DNA of 64,000 nucleotides from Falsiruegeria mediterranea M17 (GCF_900302455.1 NZ_ONZG01000001.1:310001-374000); one strand, 5' to 3'. Positions 9,640 to 19,180 are shown, numbered from the stretch's first letter. The notes: generated by a model from the letters alone, not told the origin. Translations and numbers: made by a program.

Positions 9640-10059
9640 ATGCTGCGGATTTCAGACGACATATCCATTCAGGACTGGGAGCTGACGGAAAGCTTCATGC
9701 GCGCCTCGGGCCCCGGCGGGCAGAACGTCAACAAGGTCGCAACTGCGGTCGAGCTGCGGTTCGAGGCCGAGCGGTCCCCCTCTTTGTCCGGACCGGTGAA
9801 AACTCGGTTGAGACGTCTGGCGGGCCGCCGCTGGACCAAGGACGGCGCGTTGATCCTGCAATGCGACGAGACCCGCTCGCAAATTCGCAACCGCGAGATT
9901 GCGCGCGAACGGCTGGTGGCGCTGATCCAAAAGGCCCTGGTGGCTCCCAAACGCCGGATCGCCACAAAACCCACCAAGGGATCGGTCCGCCGCAGATTGC
10001 AGGCCAAAAAGGCCCGCAGCGAGGTGAAGACTTTGCGTGGCAAGATCTCGGACGACTGA
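9640..10059 (+). CDS. arfB: Alternative ribosome-rescue factor ArfB (YaeJ, peptidyl-tRNA hydrolase)
   Basis: The 139-residue product is a stand-alone class I release-factor catalytic domain. The GGQ motif lies at residues 26-28 in SGPGGQNVNKV and a basic, likely disordered C-terminal tail (about 105-139, rich in Lys/Arg) would enter the empty mRNA channel of stalled ribosomes. It releases nascent peptides from non-stop ribosomes in place of trans-translation. A terminator-ended, ribosome-binding-rich RNA element precedes it, and repeat copy 1 starts 15 bp after its stop. Confidence 0.93.
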   Translation: MLRISDDISIQDWELTESFMRASGPGGQNVNKVATAVELRFEAERSPSLSGPVKTRLRRLAGRRWTKDGALILQCDETRSQIRNREIARERLVALIQKALVAPKRRIATKPTKGSVRRRLQAKKARSEVKTLRGKISDD

Positions 10060-10074
10060 TGCGCTCTTGGGTTC

Positions 10075-10328
10075 GGGGGGGCTCCCGCGCCCGAGCGATC
10101 CTGGCTGCGCCAGCACCGCTAACGGCCTTGGGCGTAGCGCCGCGCTGCGCGCGGCGCGGACCCGATCCCCGGCTGGTGTTCCACATGAAGCGCGGCCATC
10201 GGATGACGGGGATACGTGGACACGCCCCGGGAGCAACCAAGCGCCACCCGCCGAGCGCAGCGAGGTCCCGCCCAACGGGAGGAGGTTTTTTATGTCAAGA
10301 AAAATTGACGACGGGCGGGAGCGCCCCC
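10075..10328 (+). repeat. Structured dispersed repeat, copy 1
   Basis: One of four related plus-strand copies in the window (others near 15.1, 33.1 and 51.7 kb). Ends are imperfect inverted repeats built on GGGCGCTCCCGC. Inside are a CTGGC-TGC-GCCAG hairpin (10101-10113), a 9-bp variable GC hairpin (10137-10157), TTGGGCG (10128-10134) that pairs with CGCCCAA (10269-10275), the conserved CGCCGAGCGCAGCGAGG block and a T-rich/A-rich hairpin (10286-10304) before GACGACGGGCGGGAG. This copy has about 50 extra bases in its middle. The remaining 99 bp to the next gene hold only a GTGTACAC palindrome (10388-10395) and the ribosome binding site GGGGAGAGG. Confidence 0.9.
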
Positions 10329-10427
10329 GAAATGCACAGCAAACCTCTCAGACCGCTTTAAGCTGGCGTCCTTGGAAGGCGCTGTTAGTGTACACCCAAG
10401 ACCGCGTTTTTAGGGGAGAGGAAGCAC

Positions 10428-11174
10428 ATGAGACTGCAGGGGAAAACGGCCATCGTCACCGGTGGTGGATCGGGGTTTGGTGCGGGCATCGTGGCCAAAT
10501 TTGTATCCGAAGGTGCGTGCGTGATGATCGCGGATATCAATCTGGATACCGCCCGCGAGACCGCCAAACAAATGGATGGCGACGCCTTTGCCCATCAGGT
10601 TGATGTCGGAGATGCGAATTCGGTGGATGTCATGGCCGAAGCGGCACTCGCCAAGTTCGGCCACCTCGACATCCTGATCAACAACGCCGGCGTCACCCAT
10701 CTGCCGACCCCACTCGAAGACGTAAGCGAAGCTGATTTTGATCGGGTGTTCAAGGTGAACATGAAATCCGTCTACCTGACCGCCCGCGCCCTAATCCCAC
10801 ATATGAAGGAACGTGGCACAGGTGCTATCCTCAACGTTGCCTCGACTGCCGGCGTCTCCCCCCGGCCGAACCTGAATTGGTACAACGCCTCCAAAGGGTG
10901 GATGATCACCGCGACCAAGACGATGGCCGTGGAGCTTGCCCCCTCGGGCGTCCGCGTGAACGCGTTGAACCCGGTCGCCGGTGAAACGCCGCTCCTCAAG
11001 TCCTTCATGGGTGAGGACACACCTGAGGTGCGCGCCAAATTCCTGTCCACCATTCCCCTCGGCCGCTTTTCGCAACCCGAAGACATGGGCAACGCCGCTT
11101 GCTTCCTATGCTCGGACGAGGCCAGCATGATCACCGGCGTCGCGATGGAAGTCGACGGAGGCCGCTGCATATGA
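10428..11174 (+). CDS. SDR family NAD(P)-dependent oxidoreductase
   Basis: A 248-residue classical short-chain dehydrogenase/reductase. The Rossmann glycine motif is GGGSGFGAG (about 12-20), the NNAG motif follows, and the catalytic residues are the Ser of NVASTAG and Tyr-x3-Lys in WYNASKG. The C terminus ends in the usual MITGVAMEVDGGRCI. Substrate is unknown; it resembles FabG-like or glucose-dehydrogenase-like members. It is the first gene of a tight operon, overlapping the cupin gene by ATGA. Confidence 0.9.
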   Translation: MRLQGKTAIVTGGGSGFGAGIVAKFVSEGACVMIADINLDTARETAKQMDGDAFAHQVDVGDANSVDVMAEAALAKFGHLDILINNAGVTHLPTPLEDVSEADFDRVFKVNMKSVYLTARALIPHMKERGTGAILNVASTAGVSPRPNLNWYNASKGWMITATKTMAVELAPSGVRVNALNPVAGETPLLKSFMGEDTPEVRAKFLSTIPLGRFSQPEDMGNAACFLCSDEASMITGVAMEVDGGRCI

Positions 11175-11524
11175 GCCGTGTGAACCTGACCGAAAAGCTG
11201 GCGCAGTTCTCGTCGCATTGGGATCCGCATGTGGTGGCCGATTACAACAACAACGACGTGATGGTGGTCAAGTTTCAGGGCGAGTTTCCCTATCACCATC
11301 ATGATGACACCGATGACTTCTTCCTTGTGCTGGAAGGCGAGATGGTGATGGACATCGAAGGTCAATCGCCCGAAATTGTGCGCGCCGGTGAACTCTATAT
11401 CGTGCCCAAGGGTGTAACTCATCGCCCCCGTGCTGATGCCGAATGCAAGGTTCTGCTGATCGAACCGAAGGGCGAGCCAAATACCGGCGATCCCGCCACG
11501 GCGGCCCCGAAACCCAGGATCTGA
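11171..11524 (+). CDS. Small cupin-domain protein
   Basis: A 117-residue single-domain cupin. Motif 1 is YHHHDDTDDFFLVLEG and motif 2 GELYIVPKGVTHRP, which together supply the His/Glu metal ligands of this fold. It starts within the stop codon of the SDR gene (ATGA) and ends 4 bp before the P1 peptidase gene, so the three are probably translated from one mRNA. It may be a metal-dependent isomerase/dioxygenase or a binding protein; the reaction cannot be told from sequence. Confidence 0.85.
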   Translation: MSRVNLTEKLAQFSSHWDPHVVADYNNNDVMVVKFQGEFPYHHHDDTDDFFLVLEGEMVMDIEGQSPEIVRAGELYIVPKGVTHRPRADAECKVLLIEPKGEPNTGDPATAAPKPRI

Positions 11525-11528
11525 TGCC

Positions 11529-12545
11529 ATGCAGCCCGGTCCCAAAAACCTGATTACCGATGTGTCCGGCCTAATGGTCGGCAACGCCCAAGACGACGTC
11601 CTGAAATCCGGCACAACGGTCCTGACGTCAGCCGAGCCCTTCACGGCTTCGGTCCATGTGATGGGTGGCGCGCCCGGCACGCGCGAGACCGATCTGTTGG
11701 CCCCAGACAAATCCGTGGCCAAGGTTGAGGCACTGGTGCTGTCGGGCGGATCCGCCTATGGGCTGGACGCCTGTTCTGGCGTTGTGGACGGGTTGCGCAC
11801 ACAGGGGCGCGGGTTTCAGGTTGGCCAGGCGATCATTCCCCTGGTGCCGGGTGCGATCCTGTTTGACCTGCTCAATGGCGGGCAAAAGGATTGGACCGAG
11901 AATCCTTATCGCGCATTGGGCCGTGCGGCGTTTGAGGCCGCAGGCGAAGAGTTTGACCTAGGCACCGCCGGTGCGGGCACGGGCGCGCTGACCTCGATGC
12001 TCAAAGGCGGTTTGGGGTCTGCGTCGCTGGTGTTGGTCGATGGCACGACCGTCGGCGCGCTGGTAGGCGTCAATCCGATGGGCAGCGTCACCACGCCGGG
12101 AGATTGGCATTTCTGGGCCGCAAACTTTGAGATTGAGGGCGAATTCGGCGGCGCGGGCCCTGATCCTAACGGGGGGCTTGGCCGCAGTCAGGAAAGCCGG
12201 AAGCTCATGGCGATGCGCCAGCATTCACAAGACCGCGCCAATACAACCATCGCCATCGTGGCAACCGATGCGGACCTGTCCAAGGCACAATGTCAGCGCA
12301 TGGCCATTGCCGCCCACGATGGCATTGCACGGGCAACTGTGCCTGCGCATTCGCCGGGGGATGGAGATCTGGTGTTTTCAGTGTCAACAGGCGCGCGGCC
12401 GATGACAAACCCGGAACGCGATCTGACAATGATCGGTCATGCCGCCGCTCTTTGCCTGTCGCGCGCCATTGCGCGTGCCGTATATCTGGCCACTCCGGCC
12501 AAAGGCGATCTTTTGCCGACATGGTCGCAAGCAAACAGTAAATAA
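11529..12545 (+). CDS. P1 family peptidase (DmpA/NylC-like N-terminal nucleophile hydrolase)
   Basis: The 338-residue product matches the self-processing P1 peptidase family (MEROPS S58), which includes beta-aminopeptidases and 6-aminohexanoate oligomer hydrolases. Family blocks seen are LITDVSGLMVGNAQD at the N terminus, VLSGGSAYGLDACSGV and GTGALTSMLKGGLGSAS. In relatives autocleavage exposes a Ser or Thr nucleophile toward the C-terminal third; here candidates lie near NTTIAIVATDADLSK (about 240). It is the last gene of the SDR-cupin-peptidase operon. No signal peptide is apparent. Confidence 0.87.
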   Translation: MQPGPKNLITDVSGLMVGNAQDDVLKSGTTVLTSAEPFTASVHVMGGAPGTRETDLLAPDKSVAKVEALVLSGGSAYGLDACSGVVDGLRTQGRGFQVGQAIIPLVPGAILFDLLNGGQKDWTENPYRALGRAAFEAAGEEFDLGTAGAGTGALTSMLKGGLGSASLVLVDGTTVGALVGVNPMGSVTTPGDWHFWAANFEIEGEFGGAGPDPNGGLGRSQESRKLMAMRQHSQDRANTTIAIVATDADLSKAQCQRMAIAAHDGIARATVPAHSPGDGDLVFSVSTGARPMTNPERDLTMIGHAAALCLSRAIARAVYLATPAKGDLLPTWSQANSK

Positions 12546-12648
12546 ACTCAGGGACTGCGACACAGTGCCGGTGCGCGTCAAAGTGCCGTTTTGACTCTTT
12601 GGCCTCGCGACCTCTCATTAGGGGCAGCCAATTTAATGGAGAATAGCC

Positions 12649-13062
12649 ATGAAACGTCTTGTTGCGACGATGATTGTCGGCCTGCTGGCCGTGCCTGCCC
12701 TGGCCGAGGGCGACGCCGAGAAAGGCAAGAAGGCCTTCAACAAATGCAAAGCCTGCCACACCATCGTGTCGGATGACGGTGAAACCATTCTGAAGGGCGG
12801 CAAAACCGGTCCGAACCTTTATGGCATCGTTGGCCGCACCGCAGGCACCGTCGACGGGTTCAAATATGGCGAAAGCCTGGTTGAAGCCGGTGAAAAGGGC
12901 TTGGTCTGGGATGCAGAGAACTTTGCCGAATACACCAAGGATCCCAAGAGCTTCCTGAAAACCTATCTCGACAGCACATCGGCCAAATCCAAGATGTCGT
13001 TCAAGCTCAAGAAGGGCTCGGAAGACATCTATGCTTATCTGGAAAGCGTCGCGGCCCAGTAG
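12649..13062 (+). CDS. Periplasmic cytochrome c (c2/c550 type)
   Basis: A 137-residue class I cytochrome c with a signal peptide (about 1-19, ending ALA), the haem attachment site CKACH (Cys33, Cys36, His37) and a likely axial Met in SKMSFKL near residue 122. GPNLYGIVGR is the conserved loop of c2-type proteins. It carries electrons in the periplasm between the bc1 complex and oxidases, or photosynthetic reaction centres if the organism has them. A ribosome binding site GGAGA lies before the ATG, and a strong terminator follows. Confidence 0.92.
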   Translation: MKRLVATMIVGLLAVPALAEGDAEKGKKAFNKCKACHTIVSDDGETILKGGKTGPNLYGIVGRTAGTVDGFKYGESLVEAGEKGLVWDAENFAEYTKDPKSFLKTYLDSTSAKSKMSFKLKKGSEDIYAYLESVAAQ

Positions 13063-13090
13063 TTTCGCCCGGATTGCGCCATGAGGAACA

Positions 13091-13115
13091 AAAGGCCGCA
13101 GCCCCTGCGGCCTTT
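13091..13115. terminator. Intrinsic terminator after cytochrome c gene
   Basis: A perfect 11-bp inverted repeat AAAGGCCGCAG-CCC-CTGCGGCCTTT lies 28 bp after the cytochrome c stop codon and separates it from idi. Confidence 0.85.
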
Positions 13116-13262
13116 CGTGCGATTGATCGGCTTGACGTTCGACGCCACCTTTGATGTCAGAACGTTCGCATTGCGATCTTCGCCACCCGTCGAGACAAAC
13201 AAACGTATTACCAACCGGCCCATCATGACCAGCACACAGCACCACATTCTGGGAGTTTCGAC

Positions 13263-13805
13263 ATGGGTATCCTGATCCCTGCCTGGGTGGATGGAGAGTT
13301 GACACCCGTCGACAAGCTGGAGGCTCATGAAAAAGGTCTCAAGCACAAGGCGGTGTCGGTTTTTGTCGTGCGCGGGATGGATATCCTGATCCAGCGGCGG
13401 GCGATGAACAAATACCACACACCGGGCCTGTGGGCGAACACCTGCTGCACCCATCCCGATTGGGACGAGACATCCAGCACATGCGCCGTGCGCCGCCTGA
13501 ATGAAGAGCTTGGGATTACCGGCTTGTATCCCGAATACCGGCATCGGCTGGAGTATCACGCGGACGTCGGCAACGGCATGGTCGAGAATGAAGTGGTAGA
13601 TGTCTTCCTTGCGCACGCGCGCGGCGATCTGGCGATGGAACCAAACCCGGACGAAGTGATGGAGACCCGCTGGATCGATTATCATGACCTGCTGGCCGAG
13701 GTGCGCCGCCACCCCGAACGCTTCACGCCCTGGCTCAAGATCTATCTGCAGCATCATGCCGATACCATTTTTGGGCCCGACCTGATTATCTCGGCCAAGG
13801 CCTGA
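13263..13805 (+). CDS. idi: Isopentenyl-diphosphate delta-isomerase, type 1
   Basis: A 180-residue Nudix-fold isomerase that interconverts IPP and DMAPP for isoprenoid, quinone and carotenoid synthesis. Catalytic residues are visible: Cys in ANTCCTHP and Glu in the Nudix-like RRLNEELGI, with a further Glu in GMVENEVVDVF. Length is normal for the type 1 enzyme. A ribosome binding site GGGAG precedes the start. Idi is not essential where the MEP pathway supplies both isomers, and here it stands alone behind a terminator. Confidence 0.93.
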   Translation: MGILIPAWVDGELTPVDKLEAHEKGLKHKAVSVFVVRGMDILIQRRAMNKYHTPGLWANTCCTHPDWDETSSTCAVRRLNEELGITGLYPEYRHRLEYHADVGNGMVENEVVDVFLAHARGDLAMEPNPDEVMETRWIDYHDLLAEVRRHPERFTPWLKIYLQHHADTIFGPDLIISAKA

Positions 13806-13874
13806 GACTTTCACCGACCTCTTGTCAGTTACATCTGAACTTGGTTCTCTGGCCCTGATTAAGGGAGAGAGACT

Positions 13875-15152
13875 TTGACCATTTTGATTGCAGGCGGGGG
13901 TATTGCCGGCCTGAGCCTTGGGCTAACATTGCACCAGATCGGTGTGCCCTTTCGTATCTTTGAAGCCACTCAAGAAATCCGCCCGATGGGCGTGGGCATC
14001 AACCTGCAACCCAACGCGGTGCGTGAGCTGTTCGAGATGGGGCTGGAGCACGAGCTGGATGCCATCGGCGTGCGAACAAAGCAGTATGGGTTCTATTCCA
14101 AACTGGGCAAAACCATCTGGGAAGAGCCGCGCGGCACCTGGGCTGGCTACACCTGGCCGCAATACTCGGTCCATCGCGGCGAATTGCAGATGATGCTCTA
14201 TCGCGCTCTGGTCGACAGGGCTGGGCCGGACTGCATCGAAACCGGTGCGCGGGCCGTAGGGTTCTCGGGCGCGCCGACTCTGATGCTGGAAGGTGGACGA
14301 GCCGAGACCGGATCCTTGATCGTGGCCGCAGATGGCATCCATTCGGCCCTACGCGCACAGATGTACCCGGATGAAGGCGAACCGATTTGGAACGGGCGCG
14401 TGTTGTGGCGCGCGACAACGCAAGCGCCCGAGTTCCGCGGTGGGGCCGCAATGGTGATGATCGGTCACGATGACTTGCGCATTGTGGCATATCCGATTTC
14501 GGCGCCCGACGCGGGCAGCGGAATGGCCACCATCAACTGGATCGCAGAAAAGCGCTTTCCTTTGGATGCGGCCTGGAAGAAAGAGGATTGGAACCGTCCC
14601 GCCGACATCACCGACTTTTTGCCCGATTTCCAGGACTGGCGGTTCGACTGGGTCGATGTGCCTGCTCTGATCAAGGGCGCCCAGGTGGTGTATGAATACC
14701 CGATGGTGGACCGCGATCCATTGCCGAAATGGACCCAAGGTACCGTGACCCTGATGGGGGACGCCGCGCACCCAACCTATCCCATCGGATCAAACGGGGC
14801 GAGCCAAGCTATCGTTGATGCCCGTGTGATCGGAGCTTGTCTGCTCGAACACGGGGTAACCGCGCAAGCACTGGGGGCTTATGAGGCGCAAGTCCGCCCG
14901 GTCACGACAGGCGTGGGGTTGGCCAACCGCGCAGGCGGTGGACCGGACGCGGTGCTGCAACGGGTCGAGGATTTGTGTGGTGGTGACTTCGACGAGATTG
15001 ATGACGTGATTCCCGTTGCCGATCTGGCAGCGCATTCAGAGAAATACAAAACCACCGCAGGCTTCTCGATCGAGGCATTGAACGCCAAACCTCGTGTCAT
15101 TCCCGAAAGCGCACGCGTCGGCGGAAGCACTCCCGCACCCGAGCGATCCTGA
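13875..15152 (+). CDS. FAD-dependent aromatic hydroxylase (salicylate/3-hydroxybenzoate hydroxylase-like)
   Basis: A 425-residue group A flavoprotein monooxygenase. The N-terminal GGGIAGLSLGLTL binds the ADP of FAD, the middle has VAADGIHSALR (the DG motif) and the C-terminal part has LMGDAAHPTYPIGSNGASQAI, which contacts FAD. Relatives use NAD(P)H and O2 to hydroxylate benzoate-type rings. The last dozen residues (about VGGSTPAPERS) and the TGA are supplied by repeat copy 2, so the original C terminus has probably been changed. A GGGAGAGAG ribosome binding site sits before the TTG/ATG region at 13875. Confidence 0.88.
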   Translation: MTILIAGGGIAGLSLGLTLHQIGVPFRIFEATQEIRPMGVGINLQPNAVRELFEMGLEHELDAIGVRTKQYGFYSKLGKTIWEEPRGTWAGYTWPQYSVHRGELQMMLYRALVDRAGPDCIETGARAVGFSGAPTLMLEGGRAETGSLIVAADGIHSALRAQMYPDEGEPIWNGRVLWRATTQAPEFRGGAAMVMIGHDDLRIVAYPISAPDAGSGMATINWIAEKRFPLDAAWKKEDWNRPADITDFLPDFQDWRFDWVDVPALIKGAQVVYEYPMVDRDPLPKWTQGTVTLMGDAAHPTYPIGSNGASQAIVDARVIGACLLEHGVTAQALGAYEAQVRPVTTGVGLANRAGGGPDAVLQRVEDLCGGDFDEIDDVIPVADLAAHSEKYKTTAGFSIEALNAKPRVIPESARVGGSTPAPERS

Positions 15153-15322
15153 CTGCGTCAGCACCGCTAACGGCCTTGGGCCGGGCGCCTCGCCTTCGGC
15201 TCGGCGCGATCCCGCTTGGGGCATCTGGTTTGCCGAAAGCGCCAACCGCCGAGCGCAGCGAGGCCTGGCCCAACGGGAGGATGTGTTTCGCAAGAAACAC
15301 TGACGACAGGCGGGAGCGCCCC
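15123..15322 (+). repeat. Structured dispersed repeat, copy 2
   Basis: This copy overlaps the 3' end of the flavin hydroxylase gene and provides its stop codon in the conserved GAGCGATCCTGA motif. Stems seen: CTGAC-TGC-GTCAG (15149-15161), TTGGGCC (15176-15182) with GGCCCAA (15267-15273), and GTGTTTC-GCAA-GAAACAC (15283-15300, GNRA loop). The right end GCGGGAGCGCCCC runs into TTTTT and could act as a terminator. The next gene (VOC protein) converges from the other side. Confidence 0.9.
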
Positions 15323-15342
15323 TTTTTCCGAAATATCCCTGA

Positions 15343-15774
15343 TCAATGCTGCCCGAGCTCAATGATGTTGCCTTCGGGGTCGCGCATGTAGACCGCCAGA
15401 TGGGGATTTTCATCTGTACCAAGGTTGGTGATCTCGCCCAAGGCGGACCCTCCGGCCCAGGTGATCACATCGCACGTCGCCTCCAGGTCGCAAACGTCAA
15501 ACGCCATGTGCGCGTAGCCCGGTGTATTGGCGAAACCGACGGCCCCATCACTGGGTGAGGCAAACTGAAAGAGCTCCAGAAACACCTCATCACGCCCTGG
15601 CGCGGACAACCAGACCGAACGGATTTCCACGCCGCTCAACTCGATCCCACGATCGACGTCCTGACCAGACAAGGTTCGAGGGGCACGCAAGTCGCGGCAA
15701 CCAAAGACCTGCCGATAGAACTCCGCCAGCCTGTCAACATCGCGCGCCACGATGTTGAGATGTGAAAACCTCAA
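15343..15774 (-). CDS. VOC family protein (glyoxalase/bleomycin-resistance fold)
   Basis: A 143-residue vicinal-oxygen-chelate protein with paired beta-alpha-beta-beta-beta modules: [20 protein letters not shown] at the start gives the first metal-ligand His, AHMAFDV the next, and [10 protein letters not shown] near the end the conserved Glu. Substrate is not evident. Its ATG overlaps the glpK stop by 4 bp, so it is translationally coupled to glycerol kinase; a role in detoxifying a glycolytic by-product such as methylglyoxal would fit but is only inference. Confidence 0.85.
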   Translation of the reverse strand: MRFSHLNIVARDVDRLAEFYRQVFGCRDLRAPRTLSGQDVDRGIELSGVEIRSVWLSAPGRDEVFLELFQFASPSDGAVGFANTPGYAHMAFDVCDLEATCDVITWAGGSALGEITNLGTDENPHLAVYMRDPEGNIIELGQH

Positions 15775-17249
15775 AACGCCATGGCCGCTGCCACTGCAGA
15801 CTTCCAGCGGGCGTAAGATGCTTCACGTTCTGCCTCTGCCATACTGGGATCGAACCGCTGATCCAGCGCCCAGGTTTCGGCAAAACCTGCCTGATCGGGG
15901 TAAACCCCTGCCTGCATCCCAGCAAGCCAGGCCGCGCCAAGGGCCGTGGTTTCCTGCATCACCGGACGATCCACTGACGCTCCCAGCAGGTTCGACAACC
16001 CCTGCATCGCCCAATTGGACGCGCTCATGCCCCCGTCCACGCGCAAGGTCACGTCTGCGTCGCTGCCCCAGTCGCCTTGCATCGCCTCCCACAAATCGCG
16101 GGTCTGGTAGGCGATGCTTTCCAAAGCAGCTTTGGAGAACTCGGCTGGGCCAGAGTTGCGGGTCAGGCCAAAGACAGCGCCCCGGCAATCAGGTTTCCAG
16201 TAGGGCGCACCCAGCCCGGTGAAGGCCGGCACCAGAACGACGTTCTGTGCCGGATCAGCTTGGGCTGCCAACTCGCCACTTTGCGCGGCGCTTTCGATGA
16301 TACCCAAGCCATCGCGCAACCATTGCACGGCCGCGCCTGCAATAAAGATCGACCCTTCAAGCGCATAGGTCCTCTGCCCACCCAGTTGATAGGCAATGGT
16401 GGTGAGCAGCCGGTTGTTCGACGCCACCGGGTCCGGCCCGGTGTTGAGCAGCGCGAAACAGCCCGTGCCATAGGTGGATTTCATCATGCCCGGCTGGAAA
16501 CAAGCCTGCCCCATGGTCGCCGCCTGCTGATCGCCAGCCACGCCCAGTATGGGGATTGATCCGCCAAACAGTTCGGTCGAGCCAAAGTTCGCCGCACAAT
16601 CGCGCACTTCGGGCAACATGGCCATGGGCACGTGCAACAGATCGCAGATCTCGGGGCTCCACTCACCGGTGTGAATGTTGAACAGCAAGGTCCGCGCCGC
16701 GTTGGTGGCATCGGTGGCATGCACCTTGCCCCCGGTCAGCCGCCAGATAAGGAAACTGTCGATGGTACCGAACAGCACCCCGCCCTGCTCCGCCCGCTCT
16801 CGCGCACCAGGGATTGTATCAAGCACCCATTTGACTTTGGTCCCCGAGAAATAAGGGTCCAGCAGCAAGCCGGTTTGGGCGACGATATCATCCTCGCACC
16901 CCTCGCTGCGGAACGCATCGCAGATCGACGCGGTGCGCCGGTCCTGCCAGACGATGGCATTGTGCAGGGGCTTGCCAGTTTCGCGGTCCCACAAAACGGT
17001 GGTTTCGCGCTGGTTGGTGATGCCAATCCCGGCGATCTGGTCCGGACCGATACCGTGATTGGTCAAGACCTCTTGGCAAACAGCCAGCGTGGTCGACCAA
17101 ATCTCTTCGGCATCATGCTCTACCCATCCGGCTCGCGGGAAATGCTGCGTGAACTCCTGCTGCGCAGTGCCCACGCGCGTCATGTCACCATCAAACAGGA
17201 TCGCCCGACTAGAGGTGGTGCCCTGATCGATTGCCAGAATGTAAGTCAT
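15771..17249 (-). CDS. glpK: Glycerol kinase
   Basis: The 492-residue FGGY-family kinase phosphorylates glycerol to sn-glycerol 3-phosphate in the cytoplasm. Visible signatures are [13 protein letters not shown] at the N terminus, [11 protein letters not shown], the [14 protein letters not shown] loop specific to glycerol kinases, and [19 protein letters not shown] in the C-terminal FGGY region. Length is normal. No glpD, glpF or regulator is adjacent; it is followed by a coupled VOC gene and preceded by panC with 69 bp between. Confidence 0.95.
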   Translation of the reverse strand: MTYILAIDQGTTSSRAILFDGDMTRVGTAQQEFTQHFPRAGWVEHDAEEIWSTTLAVCQEVLTNHGIGPDQIAGIGITNQRETTVLWDRETGKPLHNAIVWQDRRTASICDAFRSEGCEDDIVAQTGLLLDPYFSGTKVKWVLDTIPGARERAEQGGVLFGTIDSFLIWRLTGGKVHATDATNAARTLLFNIHTGEWSPEICDLLHVPMAMLPEVRDCAANFGSTELFGGSIPILGVAGDQQAATMGQACFQPGMMKSTYGTGCFALLNTGPDPVASNNRLLTTIAYQLGGQRTYALEGSIFIAGAAVQWLRDGLGIIESAAQSGELAAQADPAQNVVLVPAFTGLGAPYWKPDCRGAVFGLTRNSGPAEFSKAALESIAYQTRDLWEAMQGDWGSDADVTLRVDGGMSASNWAMQGLSNLLGASVDRPVMQETTALGAAWLAGMQAGVYPDQAGFAETWALDQRFDPSMAEAEREASYARWKSAVAAAMAF

Positions 17250-17318
17250 TGTCGCGTGCTCCCCGCCTTATTTTCGGCGAGGTTAGCCCGAGCACGGGGA
17301 GACGTTCCAGCCCAGAAT

Positions 17319-18170
17319 TTAGACCTTTGGCACTTCGATGTTGTCGATCAGGCGCACGCCCTCCATCCAGGCCGCCGCCAGCATCCGCGCGGGACGCGTA
17401 GGGGTGTCCAGAGCCTCCAACGAGGTTGCGCAACGCAGATCGAAGTATTCGATACCAGTGAAACCGGCCTGCTCCAACCGGTCCCGCGCCTGTTTCGCCA
17501 ACGGGGCAAAGGACGCGCCTTGCGCCAGAGCCTGAGCCACGTCTTGCATGAATGGGTTCAGTTGCGCGGCCTTGGTCAGCCCCTCGTCCGACAGGCGCAG
17601 ATTGCGCGAGGACATGGCAAGACCCGAAGGCTCGCGTACGGTTGGGCAGCCGATGACTTCGGTGGGGATATCCAGATCGCGGGCCATGCGGCTGACCAGC
17701 ATCAGTTGCTGATAATCCTTCTGCCCGAAATAAGCCCGATCGGCGGAGGTCTGCAGGAACAGTTTCGCCACCACGGTCGCCACGCCGTCGAAGTGACCGG
17801 GTCGAAACTCGCCCTCCATCACATCTGTCAGGCCCGAGACAGAGACATTGGTGGCAAAGCCGCTGGGATAAACCTCTTCCGGGCCAGGCACATAGATAAC
17901 ATCGACACCCAAAGGCGCGAGCTTCTCCGCGTCTTCATGCTCGGTCCGGGGATAGTTCTCCAGATCTTCGGAGTTGTTGAACTGCTTGGGGTTCACAAAG
18001 ATCGTGACGATCACCCGATCGCAACCAGTGCGCGCGGCCTGCGCGAGGGACAGATGGCCTGCATGCAATGCCCCCATGGTGGGCACCACACCAATGCTTT
18101 CGCCCGCGCGTTTCCAAGTGGCCGTCAAGTTACGCAACTCGGCCAGAGAGCGCAGAATTGGGGCAGTCAT
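17319..18170 (-). CDS. panC: Pantoate--beta-alanine ligase (pantothenate synthetase)
   Basis: A 283-residue enzyme that joins pantoate and beta-alanine with ATP, the last step of pantothenate synthesis. It has the nucleotidyl-transferase motif PTMGALHAGHLSL (the HxGH signature), VNPKQF, GQKDYQQL and SSRNLRLS typical of PanC. Its start codon shares one base with the panB stop (TGATG), so panB-panC form a coupled operon. Confidence 0.95.
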   Translation of the reverse strand: MTAPILRSLAELRNLTATWKRAGESIGVVPTMGALHAGHLSLAQAARTGCDRVIVTIFVNPKQFNNSEDLENYPRTEHEDAEKLAPLGVDVIYVPGPEEVYPSGFATNVSVSGLTDVMEGEFRPGHFDGVATVVAKLFLQTSADRAYFGQKDYQQLMLVSRMARDLDIPTEVIGCPTVREPSGLAMSSRNLRLSDEGLTKAAQLNPFMQDVAQALAQGASFAPLAKQARDRLEQAGFTGIEYFDLRCATSLEALDTPTRPARMLAAAWMEGVRLIDNIEVPKV

Positions 18171-19006
18171 CAGGTCTTTCCTTTTGCGGGTGCCTGGTCA
18201 GCAAACACATGTTCTGCAGCTGGAAAGCTGCGCGCGCGCACCTCGGCGGCGTATTCGGCGATGGCGGCCTCGGCCTGGTCGCCCAGATCGGCATAGCGTT
18301 TGACGAACTTCGGTTTGAAGGCGGTGAAAAAGCCCAGCATGTCGTCAACCACCAAAATCTGACCGTCACAGCCTGCGGAAGCACCGATGCCAATTGTTGG
18401 AATAGCAATCTCACCCGTGATCTGATCCGCCAGCTTTTGCGGCACCTTTTCCAGTACGACCGAAAAAGCTCCTGCATCCGCTACGGCATGCGCATCGGCC
18501 AATACCGCCTCGGCCTGCGCATCGCGGCCTTGGACCTTGTATCCACCAAGGGTGTTGATCGACTGTGGCGTCAGGCCGACATGCGCCATCACCGGGATGC
18601 CGCGTTTGACCAGAAAGCGGATGGTCTCGGCCATCTCGACCCCGCCTTCGAGCTTTACGGCCCCGGCACCTGTTTCAGCCATCAGGCGTGCAGCGTTGCG
18701 AAAAGCCTGGCTTGGCCCCTCTTCATAGGACGCGAACGGCATGTCGATGACCATCATCGCGCTGGACAGCCCACGCGCCACGGCCTGGCCATGCATGATC
18801 ATCATGTCCATCGTCACACCCAGGGTCGAAGTCAGCCCATGCAGCACCATGCCAACACTGTCGCCCACAAGAACAAAGTCGCAATGCGCGTCCATGAATT
18901 TGGCCATGGGGGTAGTATAAGCGGTCAGACTGACCAGCGGTTCGCCCCCTTTTCGGGCACGTATATCTTCGGCATTTGGCGCTTGCTTGCGGGCGGTGGC
19001 ACTCAT
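18170..19006 (-). CDS. panB: 3-methyl-2-oxobutanoate hydroxymethyltransferase
   Basis: A 278-residue TIM-barrel enzyme that transfers a hydroxymethyl group from methylene-tetrahydrofolate to 2-oxoisovalerate, the first committed step of pantothenate synthesis. Motifs include [24 protein letters not shown] (metal-binding Asp), GAVKLEGG and [14 protein letters not shown]. The start at 19006 has GGAGGG well placed upstream; an in-frame ATG further upstream (19105) lacks family similarity. It is divergent from the ABC-transporter operon across 174 bp. Confidence 0.95.
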   Translation of the reverse strand: MSATARKQAPNAEDIRARKGGEPLVSLTAYTTPMAKFMDAHCDFVLVGDSVGMVLHGLTSTLGVTMDMMIMHGQAVARGLSSAMMVIDMPFASYEEGPSQAFRNAARLMAETGAGAVKLEGGVEMAETIRFLVKRGIPVMAHVGLTPQSINTLGGYKVQGRDAQAEAVLADAHAVADAGAFSVVLEKVPQKLADQITGEIAIPTIGIGASAGCDGQILVVDDMLGFFTAFKPKFVKRYADLGDQAEAAIAEYAAEVRARSFPAAEHVFADQAPAKGKT

Positions 19007-19180
19007 GGTTCCCTCCTGCGGGCGTATTATGTTGCGGCGCGGCATAGCATTTCTGCACCGCACACATAAAGACCGGTTGCGCCAACATTTCCTTGATTGA
19101 CCCAAGGTTTAAGGAAACAGTGTTGATTAGGCAGCCAGATTCCCGGATCAGGCAAGCGACATATTGTTGGGGAGAACATA

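Noticed and set aside
16632-18296. Long open frame (554 codons) on the plus strand opposite glpK and panC
   Set aside because: It is the antisense shadow of two well-conserved enzymes in GC-rich DNA; the translation has no domain or membrane features.
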